Positions 1 to 8,002 of a stretch of DNA of 64,000 nt are shown piece by piece. Under the pieces are notes generated by a model. That model ran no database searches, was not told where the DNA came from, and saw only the letters and a program-made list of their open reading frames with translations. The position numbers were made by a program, and so were the translations under genes. This stretch comes from Quadrisphaera setariae (GTDB lineage Bacteria; Actinomycetota; Actinomycetes; Actinomycetales; Quadrisphaeraceae): NCBI RefSeq assembly GCF_008041935.1, contig NZ_VKAC01000001.1, positions 496,001 through 560,000 on the forward strand, read 5' to 3'. Numbering within the stretch: the stretch's first letter is position 1; each line of letters begins with the position of its first letter.

Positions 1-1
1 G

Positions 2-220
2 CTCGACGACGTCGACACCGACCCGGGCGTCCAGCAGGCGCTGCGCGACCTGCGCGTCTGCTACGTCTACTCCGGCGGCCGCCCGGTGTACGCCTCGATG
101 CGCCTGGCCCCCGGGTTCACCGACCTCGACCTGGCCGCGTCGCTGGAGCCGGTGGCGCGTTCGGGCAGCGCTTCGGCGTACCGGGTGCTCGTGCCCGGTA
201 CGCCCTGCGCCCCGGCCTGA
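2..220 (+). CDS. C-terminal fragment of a DUF6541-like membrane protein (5' end outside the window)
   Basis: An open frame enters from the left edge and ends at TGA 218-220, giving 72 residues. The fragment holds a short YV..GG stretch, then APGF, then a YRVL...C ending. The same order (YVLDFG, APGF, LYRIDAC) closes the complete DUF6541 protein at 1490-3685. I therefore infer that this is the extracytoplasmic tail of a paralog. The N-terminal membrane part is not visible, so the family call rests on this weak C-terminal match alone. Confidence 0.45.
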   Translation, partial: LDDVDTDPGVQQALRDLRVCYVYSGGRPVYASMRLAPGFTDLDLAASLEPVARSGSASAYRVLVPGTPCAPA

Positions 221-265
221 AGGAGCGGCGGCCCCTGTTCACCCGCGGGCCCTACAGTCCGGGCC

Positions 266-1423
266 ATGGCCCCCGGGCAGCGCGGCGACGCAGCCGGCGA
301 CGCCGACCAGCTCGACCTCGACGAGCCCGTCGACGACCTCGACGACGTCGACGACCTCGACGACCTCGACGACGACGAGCCGCCCGCGCGGTCCCTGCGC
401 GGTGCTCCCGGCTCGACGGCGTCGCGCTGGTCGCGGTGGCCCGAGGTGGTGCCGGGATGGGCCCGCGGACCCGCCGCCGTCGTCGTCCTCGTGCTCGCGG
501 CGGGGCTCGGCGGCGCGGCCGTGGGCAGCTCCCACCGCGACGCCCTCGACGCCCGGTCGGCGCTGCAGCGCGCGCTGACCGTGGGGTACGCCTTCGTGGC
601 CGCGAGCGACGATCGTGACGGCAGCCTCTCCGCTCAGGTGCGCGTGGTGCTGGTCAACCACAGCGACACCGCGCTGGACGTGCGGCTGCAGGGCCTGTCC
701 ACCCCGCACCAGGGCACCACCGAGCCACCCGACGAGGTGCAGGTCGACCCGGGGGAGCAGGCCGTGGCGCCGGTCGCGGTGCGGGTCGACTGCGCGGCGG
801 TGCGCGGTGACGCTCGCATGCTCGCCGCCGCGGAGGAGGGGGACGTCGTCCTCGACCCCGACACCGGCGACGAGGTGGAGGGGGCGTCGGCGCAGCCAGC
901 GGCGTCGTCCGGGGGACCCTCGGGGACGGCGAGCACCCCGACCGTGGTGCTCGCCTCGGTGCGCCCGGTCGGTGGCGGGTCGGCTCTGGACGTGCAGCTC
1001 CCGGTGGTCGGGTCCATCGCCGACTCCATCGACAGGAGGCTCGGCCAGGCGTGCGGTGCCTCCGGCCCGCCGGAGCTCCAGACCGGCTGGCTGTGGCAGG
1101 ACGACGGCGCGCTGCGCGTCAGCGTCACCGCGCCCGCCGGCGCCGAGCCCGTGCGCCTGCAGCTCGAGAGCACCAACGGCCTGGGCGCCACCTCCGACCC
1201 GCCGCTCCCGCGCGACCTGCGCCCGGGCGAGACCGCCGTCATCGACATCGAGGTCCACCCCCGCTGCTCCGTGGTGGGAGACGGCGCGCTGAGCCGGCTC
1301 GACCTGCAGGCGGTGGACGGCAGCGGCGCCACCGACTCCCTCGGCCAGGGGTTCGACGCCACCACGCCGGCGGCCGGCACCCCGCAGTGGCTGGCCCGCC
1401 AGGTGGCGCTCGCCTGCGGCTGA
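266..1423 (+). CDS. Asp-rich single-pass membrane protein of unknown function
   Basis: This 385-residue protein has an unusual N-terminus. Residues 17-38 are almost entirely Asp and Leu, and the DNA there is a run of near-identical GAC/CTC/GTC triplets. A single hydrophobic segment at about residues 68-87 follows a short basic stretch. The remaining roughly 295 residues contain paired cysteines and would lie outside the cell as a type II membrane protein. I recognise no catalytic motif. It sits between two DUF6541-type genes, 45 bases after the first and 66 bases before the second, so a shared envelope role is plausible. The ATG start follows no clear ribosome binding site. Function unknown. 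Confidence 0.7.
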   Translation: MAPGQRGDAAGDADQLDLDEPVDDLDDVDDLDDLDDDEPPARSLRGAPGSTASRWSRWPEVVPGWARGPAAVVVLVLAAGLGGAAVGSSHRDALDARSALQRALTVGYAFVAASDDRDGSLSAQVRVVLVNHSDTALDVRLQGLSTPHQGTTEPPDEVQVDPGEQAVAPVAVRVDCAAVRGDARMLAAAEEGDVVLDPDTGDEVEGASAQPAASSGGPSGTASTPTVVLASVRPVGGGSALDVQLPVVGSIADSIDRRLGQACGASGPPELQTGWLWQDDGALRVSVTAPAGAEPVRLQLESTNGLGATSDPPLPRDLRPGETAVIDIEVHPRCSVVGDGALSRLDLQAVDGSGATDSLGQGFDATTPAAGTPQWLARQVALACG

Positions 1424-1489
1424 GACCCTCGCGGGACGGGCCTGCGCGTTCGCCCGCGCCGGAGGGGCGCTCCTGGTTACCGTCGGCGG

Positions 1490-3685
1490 GTGGTCGGCTG
1501 GTCGGGTGCGGTCGCGCCCGCAGCAGTCGCCGCCGCCGTCCTCGTGGTGCCGGGCTTGCTGGTGGGGCGCGCTGCCGGCCTGCGCGGGCTCGTGTGGAGC
1601 GGGGTCGCCCCGGCGCTGTCCACCGGCGTGGTGGCGCTGGCCGCCGTCGGCGCCGCCGTCTCCGGGGTCCGCTGGGGCCTGCTGCCGCTCGCGCTGGCCA
1701 CCGCGCTCACCGTCGTCATCGCCCTCCCGGTGGGGCTGCTGACGGGCGGCTTCGGCAGCGGGCGCGGCAGCCGGGCCGGCGACGGCTCGCGGCTGCGGGG
1801 GCTCGGCCACCGCGACGCCGCCGTCGCGCTCGGCGCCGCGGGTGGCCTCCTCGGCGGTGGGCTGCTCGCCGGACGGCGCCTCACCTCCGCGCTGTGGGAC
1901 CCGACCGCCGTCTCGCAGAGCTACGACGCGGTGTTCCACCTCAACGCGGTCCGCTGGGTGCTCGACACCGGCGACGGATCCTCCCTGCACCTGGGCCGCC
2001 TCGACCACCCCGGCGCGGCCACCGCGTTCTACCCGGCCGCCTGGCACGACGTCGTCTCGCTGGCGGCGATGACCACCGGCGGCGCCGTCGACGTCTCCAC
2101 CAACGCCACCGCCCTCGCCGTGGCCCTGGTGGTGTGGCCGCTGGGCGCGGTGGGCCTGGTCCGCGCCGTGCTGGGCCGCCGCCCCGTGGCCCTGGCCGCC
2201 GCCGGCGCGCTCACCGCGGCGTTCACCGCGATGCCCGTCGCCCCGCTGGAGTGGGGGGTCCTCTACCCGACCTTCCTCACCACGAGCCTGCTGCCCGCCC
2301 CGCTGGCGCTCCTCGTGCTGGCCGCCGACAGGTCCCGCACCCTGCGTGCGCGCCTCGGGGCGCTCGCGGTCGCCGCGGGGACGCTGCCGGGGCTGGCGCT
2401 CGCCCAGCCCAGCGGCGGGTTCGCCCTGGTGGCGCTGGCGCTGCCGCTCGGGCTGGTGGTGCTGGGCAGGACCACGACGGCGTGGTGGCGCGCCGGGCAC
2501 CGCGTCCCCGCGCTGGCGCTGCCGGTGCTGTCGGTGCTGGTCGTGGCGCTCGGCTGGCGCGTGGTGGACACGTCGGCGTCCGTGGTGAGCGCCCGCGCCA
2601 CGGTGTGGGACCCCGAGTCGTCCCTGCGACAGGCCGTCGAGCAGGCCGTGCTCTACAGCCACCTCAGCATCCCCGAGCCCGTGCGCTGGGAGGTCACCCG
2701 ACCGCCGCTGTGGCTCGCCGCCGCCCTCGTGCTGCTCGGGCTGGCGCTCGCCGTCCGTCGCCGGCAGCTGCGGTGGGTCGCGGGGGCGCACCTGGTGGCC
2801 TCGGTGCTGTACGTGTGCGCGTGGGCGGTGCAGACACCGCTGACCCGGCGGCTCACCGGGTACTGGTTCAACGACGCCTACCGGATCGCGCCGCTGACGG
2901 TCATCACGGGGATCGTGCTGGCCAGCGCGGCGGTGTCGCTCGCCCCGGCTGCCGTGCGGCGGCTCGTGCGGCGGCTGCGGCTCCTCGCCGCCGGAACGCG
3001 CCCCCCGGTGCGCACCCCAGGACGGCGGGCCCTGTCGGGGCGGCGGCGCGCGGCACCCGCGGTGCGCCTGGTACCTGCTGAGCGGTGGACGGCGCTGGCC
3101 ACGACGAGCGCCGCCGTGGCCGTGCTCGTGGTGCTCGCGGGAGCGCGCGGGCCGGGCTACGCCGTGACCTACGGCTCGCTGCACGCCAACTCCGTGGCCA
3201 CCAGCGACACCGAGTACTCCGACGTGCTCGACGCACCGGAGCGGGCCCTGCTGGACCGGGTGGCCTCGGAGGTGCCGGCGGGCGTCATGGTGGCGGGCAA
3301 CCCGTGGAACGGGTCGGGGCTCGTCTACGCCGTCGCCGACCGGCTGACCCCCTTCCCGCACATGACCTCGACGTTCGACGCCGACCGCCAGGTGGTGGCG
3401 GCGCACCTGCGCGACGCGATGACCGACCCCGCCGTCTGCCCCGCCGTGCAGCGGCTGCACCTGGGGTACGTGCTCGACTTCGGCACCTACTACCTCTGGG
3501 GCGGGGACCCCGCGGACCGGGACAAGAGGTACCCCGGCCTGCTCGACCTCGCGACCGCCCCCGGCTTCGCGGCCGTCGACTCGCAGGACGGCCCCGATCC
3601 CTCCAAGGGCCCGGTCGCCACGCTGTACCGGATCGACGCCTGCGGGGCCATCACACCCGGAGCGTTCCCTTCGTCGTCGTCCTGA
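1490..3685 (+). CDS. DUF6541-type polytopic membrane protein
   Basis: The protein has 731 residues. Hydrophobic segments begin at residue 5 and recur up to about residue 560. They are followed by a roughly 170-residue extracytoplasmic domain with a NPWNGSG motif and a C-terminal LYRIDAC. This layout, many membrane passes followed by a soluble tail, fits the DUF6541 family, whose members resemble GT-C glycosyltransferases and often lie near actinobacterial envelope sugar genes. No acceptor or donor can be inferred. The GTG start at 1490 places the first membrane segment at the N-terminus. It faces the DUF1501 gene convergently, with a palindromic terminator region between them. Confidence 0.75.
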   Translation: MVGWSGAVAPAAVAAAVLVVPGLLVGRAAGLRGLVWSGVAPALSTGVVALAAVGAAVSGVRWGLLPLALATALTVVIALPVGLLTGGFGSGRGSRAGDGSRLRGLGHRDAAVALGAAGGLLGGGLLAGRRLTSALWDPTAVSQSYDAVFHLNAVRWVLDTGDGSSLHLGRLDHPGAATAFYPAAWHDVVSLAAMTTGGAVDVSTNATALAVALVVWPLGAVGLVRAVLGRRPVALAAAGALTAAFTAMPVAPLEWGVLYPTFLTTSLLPAPLALLVLAADRSRTLRARLGALAVAAGTLPGLALAQPSGGFALVALALPLGLVVLGRTTTAWWRAGHRVPALALPVLSVLVVALGWRVVDTSASVVSARATVWDPESSLRQAVEQAVLYSHLSIPEPVRWEVTRPPLWLAAALVLLGLALAVRRRQLRWVAGAHLVASVLYVCAWAVQTPLTRRLTGYWFNDAYRIAPLTVITGIVLASAAVSLAPAAVRRLVRRLRLLAAGTRPPVRTPGRRALSGRRRAAPAVRLVPAERWTALATTSAAVAVLVVLAGARGPGYAVTYGSLHANSVATSDTEYSDVLDAPERALLDRVASEVPAGVMVAGNPWNGSGLVYAVADRLTPFPHMTSTFDADRQVVAAHLRDAMTDPAVCPAVQRLHLGYVLDFGTYYLWGGDPADRDKRYPGLLDLATAPGFAAVDSQDGPDPSKGPVATLYRIDACGAITPGAFPSSSS

Positions 3686-3699
3686 CCCCGCCCTCTCCT

Positions 3700-3721
3700 C
3701 GCACTTGCCGCGGAAAGTGCG
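3700..3721 (+). repeat. 22-bp dispersed near-palindrome, copy 1
   Basis: A 7-bp inverted stem (CGCACTT/AAGTGCG) surrounds the asymmetric core GCCGCGGA. The same 22 bases recur at 3741-3762 and, in reverse complement, at 17205-17226 and 17247-17268. Confidence 0.85.
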
Positions 3722-3740
3722 CTAAGGACCCCCTCCTTGT

Positions 3741-3762
3741 CGCACTTGCCGCGGAAAGTGCG
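3741..3762 (+). repeat. 22-bp dispersed near-palindrome, copy 2
   Basis: Identical to copy 1 and 41 bases downstream of it. This copy sits inside a longer perfect stem, 3732-3747 with 3756-3771. Confidence 0.85.
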
Positions 3763-3780
3763 ACAAGGAGGAGAGGGGCG

Positions 3781-5142
3781 TCAGCGGGAGCGGACCAGGC
3801 CCAGCGCCCCGGCCGAGGAGAAGCCCGGGAACACCTCCGACAGCGACCCGGCGCCGCAGCGCTTCTGCAGCACCTCGCCGATGACGTCGCGGTAGTCGGT
3901 CACGCTGGCCACCGCCCCGTTGTCCAGCGCGGACGCGCCGAGCCCGGGGTACTTGCCGTGCACCTTCCCGCCGGCCACGCCGCCGCCCAGGGCGAGCATG
4001 AGGTTGCCGTGCCCGTGGTCGAGGCCGCCGGAGCCGTTCTCGTCGGCCCGGCGCCCGAACTCGCTGATGGTCAGCACCGTCACGCCGGACATGAGCGCGC
4101 CGAGGTCGGCGTCGAACGCCGCCAGCGCCGTCGCCAGCTCGGTGAGCTTGTCCTTCATCCAGCCGCCGCCCGCGGCGCCGAGGCCGGAGTGCATGTCCCA
4201 GTCGCCGTGGTCGACGGCTGCCGCCTGCACGCCCACGCCGGCCTTCACCATCCGGGCGAGGTCGCGCAGGGACTTCCCCAGGTCGGTGTCCGGGTAGCCG
4301 CTGCCCGCGGGCGTGGAGCCGAGGGTGCTGGAGATGGTGGCCGCGGCGGCCAGCGCCGCCCGCCCGGTCTCGGCGACGGTCGGCGGTCCCTCGGCGTGCA
4401 GCGCCGCGTACGCCTTGGTCCAGCGGGCCTTCTCCACGGCGCTGTCGCCGGGGCCGGCCAGCGCGAAGCCCTCCAGCCGCTTGAGCGTCAGCTCCGGAGC
4501 GGGCCCGGCGAGCATCTGCGGGGTCTGCGAGCCCGTCATCGACACGGCCTGGAAGGTCCCCGCGGCCCCGCCGTTGACCGAGCGCGTCCCGAGGGTCCGG
4601 TCCAGCCAGCCCGTGCGCAGGGACGTCCCCGGCGCGGCCTTCTCCATGTCCTCCATGGCGGCGAAGTGGCTGCGGCTCGCACCGGGCAGCCCCACGCCGT
4701 GCACCGCTCCGAGCCGTCCCGCCTTCCACAGCGGCATCAGCGGTGCCATCGCCGGGTGCAGCCCGAACGTGCCGTCCAGCCCCAGCAGCGACGACTGCGG
4801 CACCGCGATCGTCGGCCGCAGGCGGTAGTAGTCGGGGTCTCCACCGGGGACCACGGCGCTCAGCCCGTCCATGCCGCCGCGCAGGCTGAGCACCACGAGC
4901 ACGTCGCCGGTGTAGCCGGGCGCGGCGAACGCCACCTGCGTGTGCACCTGCTCGGTGGCCACGAGCGTCATCGCGCCCACGCCGAGGGCCTTGAGCAGCG
5001 AGCGGCGCGAGAAGCTCCCGGCGCCGCCGCGCCCGTCAGGGCAGCCGCACCCGGCGGTCGTCGTCGCCGAGGTCGCCGACGTCGAGGAGGACGGCGAGGG
5101 CGCAGCGGGCTGCGTGCGGGGGAGCGGAACGGGTCGGGCCAT
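3781..5142 (-). CDS. Tat-exported DUF1501 family protein
   Basis: This 453-residue protein carries a twin-arginine signal (SFSRRSLLKALG, about residues 43-54) followed by a hydrophobic stretch and an Ala-rich cleavage region. The mature part contains the DUF1501 hallmarks: LRGGMDGLSAV near the start, GWLDRT, and SEFGRR plus DHGHGN toward the end. DUF1501 proteins resemble the alkaline phosphatase/sulfatase fold, but their reaction is not established. The ATG at 5142 overlaps the TGA of the DUF1800 gene by one base (TGATG), so the two are translationally coupled. An 18-residue Ser/Thr/Ala-rich stretch precedes the Tat motif. Confidence 0.9.
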   Translation of the reverse strand: MARPVPLPRTQPAAPSPSSSTSATSATTTAGCGCPDGRGGAGSFSRRSLLKALGVGAMTLVATEQVHTQVAFAAPGYTGDVLVVLSLRGGMDGLSAVVPGGDPDYYRLRPTIAVPQSSLLGLDGTFGLHPAMAPLMPLWKAGRLGAVHGVGLPGASRSHFAAMEDMEKAAPGTSLRTGWLDRTLGTRSVNGGAAGTFQAVSMTGSQTPQMLAGPAPELTLKRLEGFALAGPGDSAVEKARWTKAYAALHAEGPPTVAETGRAALAAAATISSTLGSTPAGSGYPDTDLGKSLRDLARMVKAGVGVQAAAVDHGDWDMHSGLGAAGGGWMKDKLTELATALAAFDADLGALMSGVTVLTISEFGRRADENGSGGLDHGHGNLMLALGGGVAGGKVHGKYPGLGASALDNGAVASVTDYRDVIGEVLQKRCGAGSLSEVFPGFSSAGALGLVRSR

Positions 5143-6620
5143 CAGCGCTCCATGTGTCCGGGCGAGTTGAGGATGGTGGTCACCACGCTGTTCAGCCGCC
5201 AGCCGACCCACTGGTCGGTGCTCTTCAGCGCGTCGCCCGCGCCGTGCTCGGTGAAGGCCAGCAGCGCGGCGCGCTCGGTGGCGGTGGCCGGGCGGCCGAG
5301 CAGGCGCAGCACGAGGGCGTCGACCAGCGCGCCGAACGTCGTCGGCAGCGGGGAGGGCAGGAGGCTCTTGTCGGGCAGGCGGGCCAGCTTGTTGGGCCAC
5401 CACCCGTTGACCACCTTGGTGCTCTCGTTCCAGCGGCTCAGGGTGCCGCCGGCCGAGCGCCACGCGGCCGCGACGTCCGGGTAGCCGTTGGGCGGGGCCC
5501 ACGCCAGCGGCGCCTGGCCGAGCTCGCGGGTCTGCCAGTACAGGTCGTCGATGCCGCCGCGCCCGGCGTCGCCGGGGGTGGAGCCGGTCATGCGCACGGT
5601 GGCGATGAACCCCTCCAGCGGCCGCCGGGTCTTCTGGCCGGCCGAGGCCCAGAACTCGTCGGAGGTGAACAGCGCCTTGAGCACCGGAACCACCTGCGTG
5701 CCCGCTGCGGTGTAGACGCCCGCGAGCCGGCTGACCAGGGACGCCGGGGGGTCGTCGCTGACGAAGCGGACGGCCAGCTTGCGCGCGACCGCCGTCGCCG
5801 TGGCGCTGTGCCGCGCGAGGTGGCGCAGCAGGGAGGTGGCCACCGCCTCGCCGTCGGCGGCGCTGTGCGCGGGGGTCGACCAGCCCAGCACGGACGCGGC
5901 CGAGGTGTCGTGGCGGCTGGGGTCGTAGGCGTAGGTGCCGTCCTTGCCGACGGTCAGGCCCGTGAGGACGCGGGCTGCGGCGCGCACGCCGGCCTCGCCG
6001 TACCCGGCGCCGACCCCGACGGTGTGCAGCTCCATGACCTCGCGCGCGTAGTTCTCGTTCGGCGCCTTCTTGGTGGAGGAGGTGTTGTCGAGGTAGCGCA
6101 GCATCGCGGGGTGCTTGGCCGAGGCGACGAGCATCTCCTCGAACGAGCCCAGGGCGTGGCGCCGGATGACGGCGGCGTCGTAGTCGTGCCGGGAGTCCCA
6201 CACGTCGGAGCTGGGGTTCGTGACGTTGAGGTGGTTGGACCAGAAGTCGCAGACCACCTCGAAGAGCTGGCGCCGGCTCCACGCGTACCGCGCGGTGGTG
6301 AGCCAGCCGAGCTCGGACATGGTGTCCCAGCTGCCGTTCTTGTCCTGCGCCCGCACCTCGGCGATCGAGCGCCGCACCTTGGTGAACCGGGCGGTGTACC
6401 CGTCGCAGGCGGAGTCGTCGACGCGGGACGGGTCGAGCTGGGCGTCGAACCACGCCTGCGGGTCCCGCCGCACCTCCTCGAGCAGGCCGGGGGACTCGCC
6501 CCAGGTGAGGCGCCGCACGAGGTGGCGCACGCCGGCGGCGTCCAGCGGCACGGGGAGGCCGCCGGGCGCGTACAGGCGCACGCGGTCGTGGAGGGCGTCG
6601 AGCTGGGGGCTGAGCGCCAC
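5142..6620 (-). CDS. DUF1800 family protein
   Basis: The 492-residue product has the DUF1800 landmarks: HLVRRLTWGESPG near the N-terminus, FWSNHLNV, SSTKKAPNENYAREVMELHTVG, and AWAPPNGYPD in the C-terminal half. The family nearly always pairs with a DUF1501 gene, as here, and the pair is thought to be exported together; the biochemical role is unknown. I chose GTG at 6620 because GGAGG lies 6 bases upstream. Longer in-frame starts would add Arg/Pro-rich sequence unlike the family. The gene diverges from the cell-wall-binding-repeat gene. Confidence 0.88.
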   Translation of the reverse strand: MALSPQLDALHDRVRLYAPGGLPVPLDAAGVRHLVRRLTWGESPGLLEEVRRDPQAWFDAQLDPSRVDDSACDGYTARFTKVRRSIAEVRAQDKNGSWDTMSELGWLTTARYAWSRRQLFEVVCDFWSNHLNVTNPSSDVWDSRHDYDAAVIRRHALGSFEEMLVASAKHPAMLRYLDNTSSTKKAPNENYAREVMELHTVGVGAGYGEAGVRAAARVLTGLTVGKDGTYAYDPSRHDTSAASVLGWSTPAHSAADGEAVATSLLRHLARHSATATAVARKLAVRFVSDDPPASLVSRLAGVYTAAGTQVVPVLKALFTSDEFWASAGQKTRRPLEGFIATVRMTGSTPGDAGRGGIDDLYWQTRELGQAPLAWAPPNGYPDVAAAWRSAGGTLSRWNESTKVVNGWWPNKLARLPDKSLLPSPLPTTFGALVDALVLRLLGRPATATERAALLAFTEHGAGDALKSTDQWVGWRLNSVVTTILNSPGHMER

Positions 6621-6775
6621 GGGGGTCCTCCGCACTCCGGGCTCGGGCTGGCCGGGCAGCTGGTCGCGAGGTGGTCTTCGCGTGTCTGGCCCCGACGCTA
6701 GGTGATGACGTGTGACGATCTGTGCACATCCGGACGATCCGCTCGGCGCGTCGCCCATTCGCGAGGAGGACGGCC

Positions 6776-7834
6776 GTGGCGAACAGGACCGGCGGCGAGG
6801 ACCGCTACGCGACCGCCGCGCTCGTGGCCGCCCAGGTGGTCGCCGCGCTGCGCGAGGGCGGGGCCGCCCCCGGCGGGGTGCTGCTCGCCAGCGGCGAGGA
6901 CGCCCCCGGCGGCATCGACGCGCTCTCGGCGTCCTTCCTGGCCGGACACCTGTCGGCGCCCCTCCTGCTCACCGCCCGCGGTGGCCTGCCGGCCCCGACC
7001 GCTGCCGCGCTGCGCGACCTGCTGCCCTCCCTGCCCCGCGACTCCGGGGGCAGGCCGACCGTGCACGTCATGGGCGGCACCGCCGTCATCACCGCTGACG
7101 TGGTGCGGGCCGTGGAGGCGCTCGGCGCCGCGGTGGTGCGGGTGGCCGGCGACGACAGGTACGGCACCGCGGCCGCGGCCGCCGCCATCGGCGCCCCCTC
7201 GGCCCGCACGTACGCGCTGGTGGGTCGCTCGTCCGGGACCGCCGCCGAGCGCACGGCCATCATCGCCAGCGGCACCAACCCCGCCGACGCCCTCTCCGCC
7301 GGACCGCTCGCGTGCGCGGCCCGCGTGCCGCTGCTGCTGACCGGCCGCGACGCGCTGCCGGACGCCACGCGCACCGCGCTGACGACCATGAAGGTGCGCC
7401 AGGTGGTCACCCTCGGCGGCCCGGCGGCCATCGGGACGGCGGTCCTCGACGCCCTCCACGCCATGGGCCTGGCGGTGCTGCCCGTGCGCGGCGCCGACAG
7501 GTACGACACCTCCGCGGTGCTCCTGGCGCTCGCCTGCGCCCCGCAGCTGGGCAGCGGCGCGAAGGACGGCGACGTCGGCGGCTTCGGGACCGGCTTCGAC
7601 ACCGCCGCGTCCGGCTACCTGGCCAACGGCGCCCGCTTCCCCGACGCCCTGGCCTGCGGCCCCCTGGCCGGGCTGGCGCGCCGCCCGCTGTTCGTCACCG
7701 GGCCCGACGCGCTCGCGGACGCGACGCGCTCGGTGCTGCCGGGCACGGGCGTCCGCTCGCTGGTGGGCGTGGGCCGCTCCGGCGCCCTGCCCGACGCGGT
7801 GCTCGACGCCGCCGTCGGCGCCCTGGCCCGCTGA
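6776..7834 (+). CDS. Cell wall binding repeat 2 (CWB2) protein
   Basis: The 352 residues form about three CWB2 repeats. Each carries the RYxTA or RYGTA motif (EDRYAT, DDRYGT, ADRYDT), a LLLT strand and a GGxxxI turn, and the last has FPDALACGPLA. CWB2 repeats bind secondary cell wall polymers in clostridial surface proteins and also occur in actinobacterial secreted enzymes. The start is GTG 6776, with GAGGAGG six bases upstream. From this start, and from the 18-residue upstream extension, there is no signal peptide or membrane segment. No catalytic domain accompanies the repeats. How it would reach the wall is unclear. Confidence 0.85.
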   Translation: MANRTGGEDRYATAALVAAQVVAALREGGAAPGGVLLASGEDAPGGIDALSASFLAGHLSAPLLLTARGGLPAPTAAALRDLLPSLPRDSGGRPTVHVMGGTAVITADVVRAVEALGAAVVRVAGDDRYGTAAAAAAIGAPSARTYALVGRSSGTAAERTAIIASGTNPADALSAGPLACAARVPLLLTGRDALPDATRTALTTMKVRQVVTLGGPAAIGTAVLDALHAMGLAVLPVRGADRYDTSAVLLALACAPQLGSGAKDGDVGGFGTGFDTAASGYLANGARFPDALACGPLAGLARRPLFVTGPDALADATRSVLPGTGVRSLVGVGRSGALPDAVLDAAVGALAR

Positions 7835-7860
7835 CACCGAGCCGCGCCGGCCCCGGGGGC

Positions 7861-7937
7861 GTGACGCCCGACGTGCAGAACCCCGCCGGAGGGACCTCGG
7901 GGACGGCTCCCCGCGACTTCTGCACGTCTGACGTCAC
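7861..7937. repeat. Long imperfect inverted repeat, possible terminator
   Basis: Arms 7861-7886 and 7912-7937 are imperfectly complementary, with a perfect 11-bp core (7870-7880 with 7918-7928). It lies just after the CWB2 stop and before the serine hydrolase promoter, where a rho-independent terminator would fit. No poly-T follows. Confidence 0.5.
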
Positions 7938-7957
7938 GCGCCGGAGCGATCCATCGT

Positions 7958-7996
7958 CACTACGACATTGCGTATCTACGTAGTCCGACATAGCGT
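7958..7996 (+). promoter_or_regulatory. Candidate operator/promoter of the serine hydrolase operon
   Basis: This AT-richer patch holds an inverted pair ACTACG-N14-CGTAGT (7959-7984) and a direct repeat of CGACATnGCG (7963-7972 and 7986-7995). It ends seven bases before the ATG at 8003, which lacks a ribosome binding site, so a leaderless or very short leader is possible. The third gene of the operon encodes a winged-helix protein that could bind here. Confidence 0.35.
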
Positions 7997-8002
7997 CGTC
8001 GC

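Larger units (their letters stand above)
3691..3777. terminator. Bidirectional terminator-like region built from two palindromic repeats
   Basis: The 95 bases between two convergent genes hold two copies of a 22-bp near-palindrome (3700-3721 and 3741-3762). The second copy extends to a perfect 16-bp stem (3732-3747 with 3756-3771) around an 8-base loop. A further 10-bp inverted pair (3691-3700 with 3768-3777) could close the whole region. The position between convergent stops supports a two-way transcription terminator. There is no T-tract, as is common in high-GC actinobacteria. Confidence 0.65.

Noticed and set aside
239-3460. Long minus-strand open frame opposite the DUF6541 region
   Set aside because: Its product is His/Arg/Gly-rich low complexity, the usual antisense shadow of a high-GC gene.
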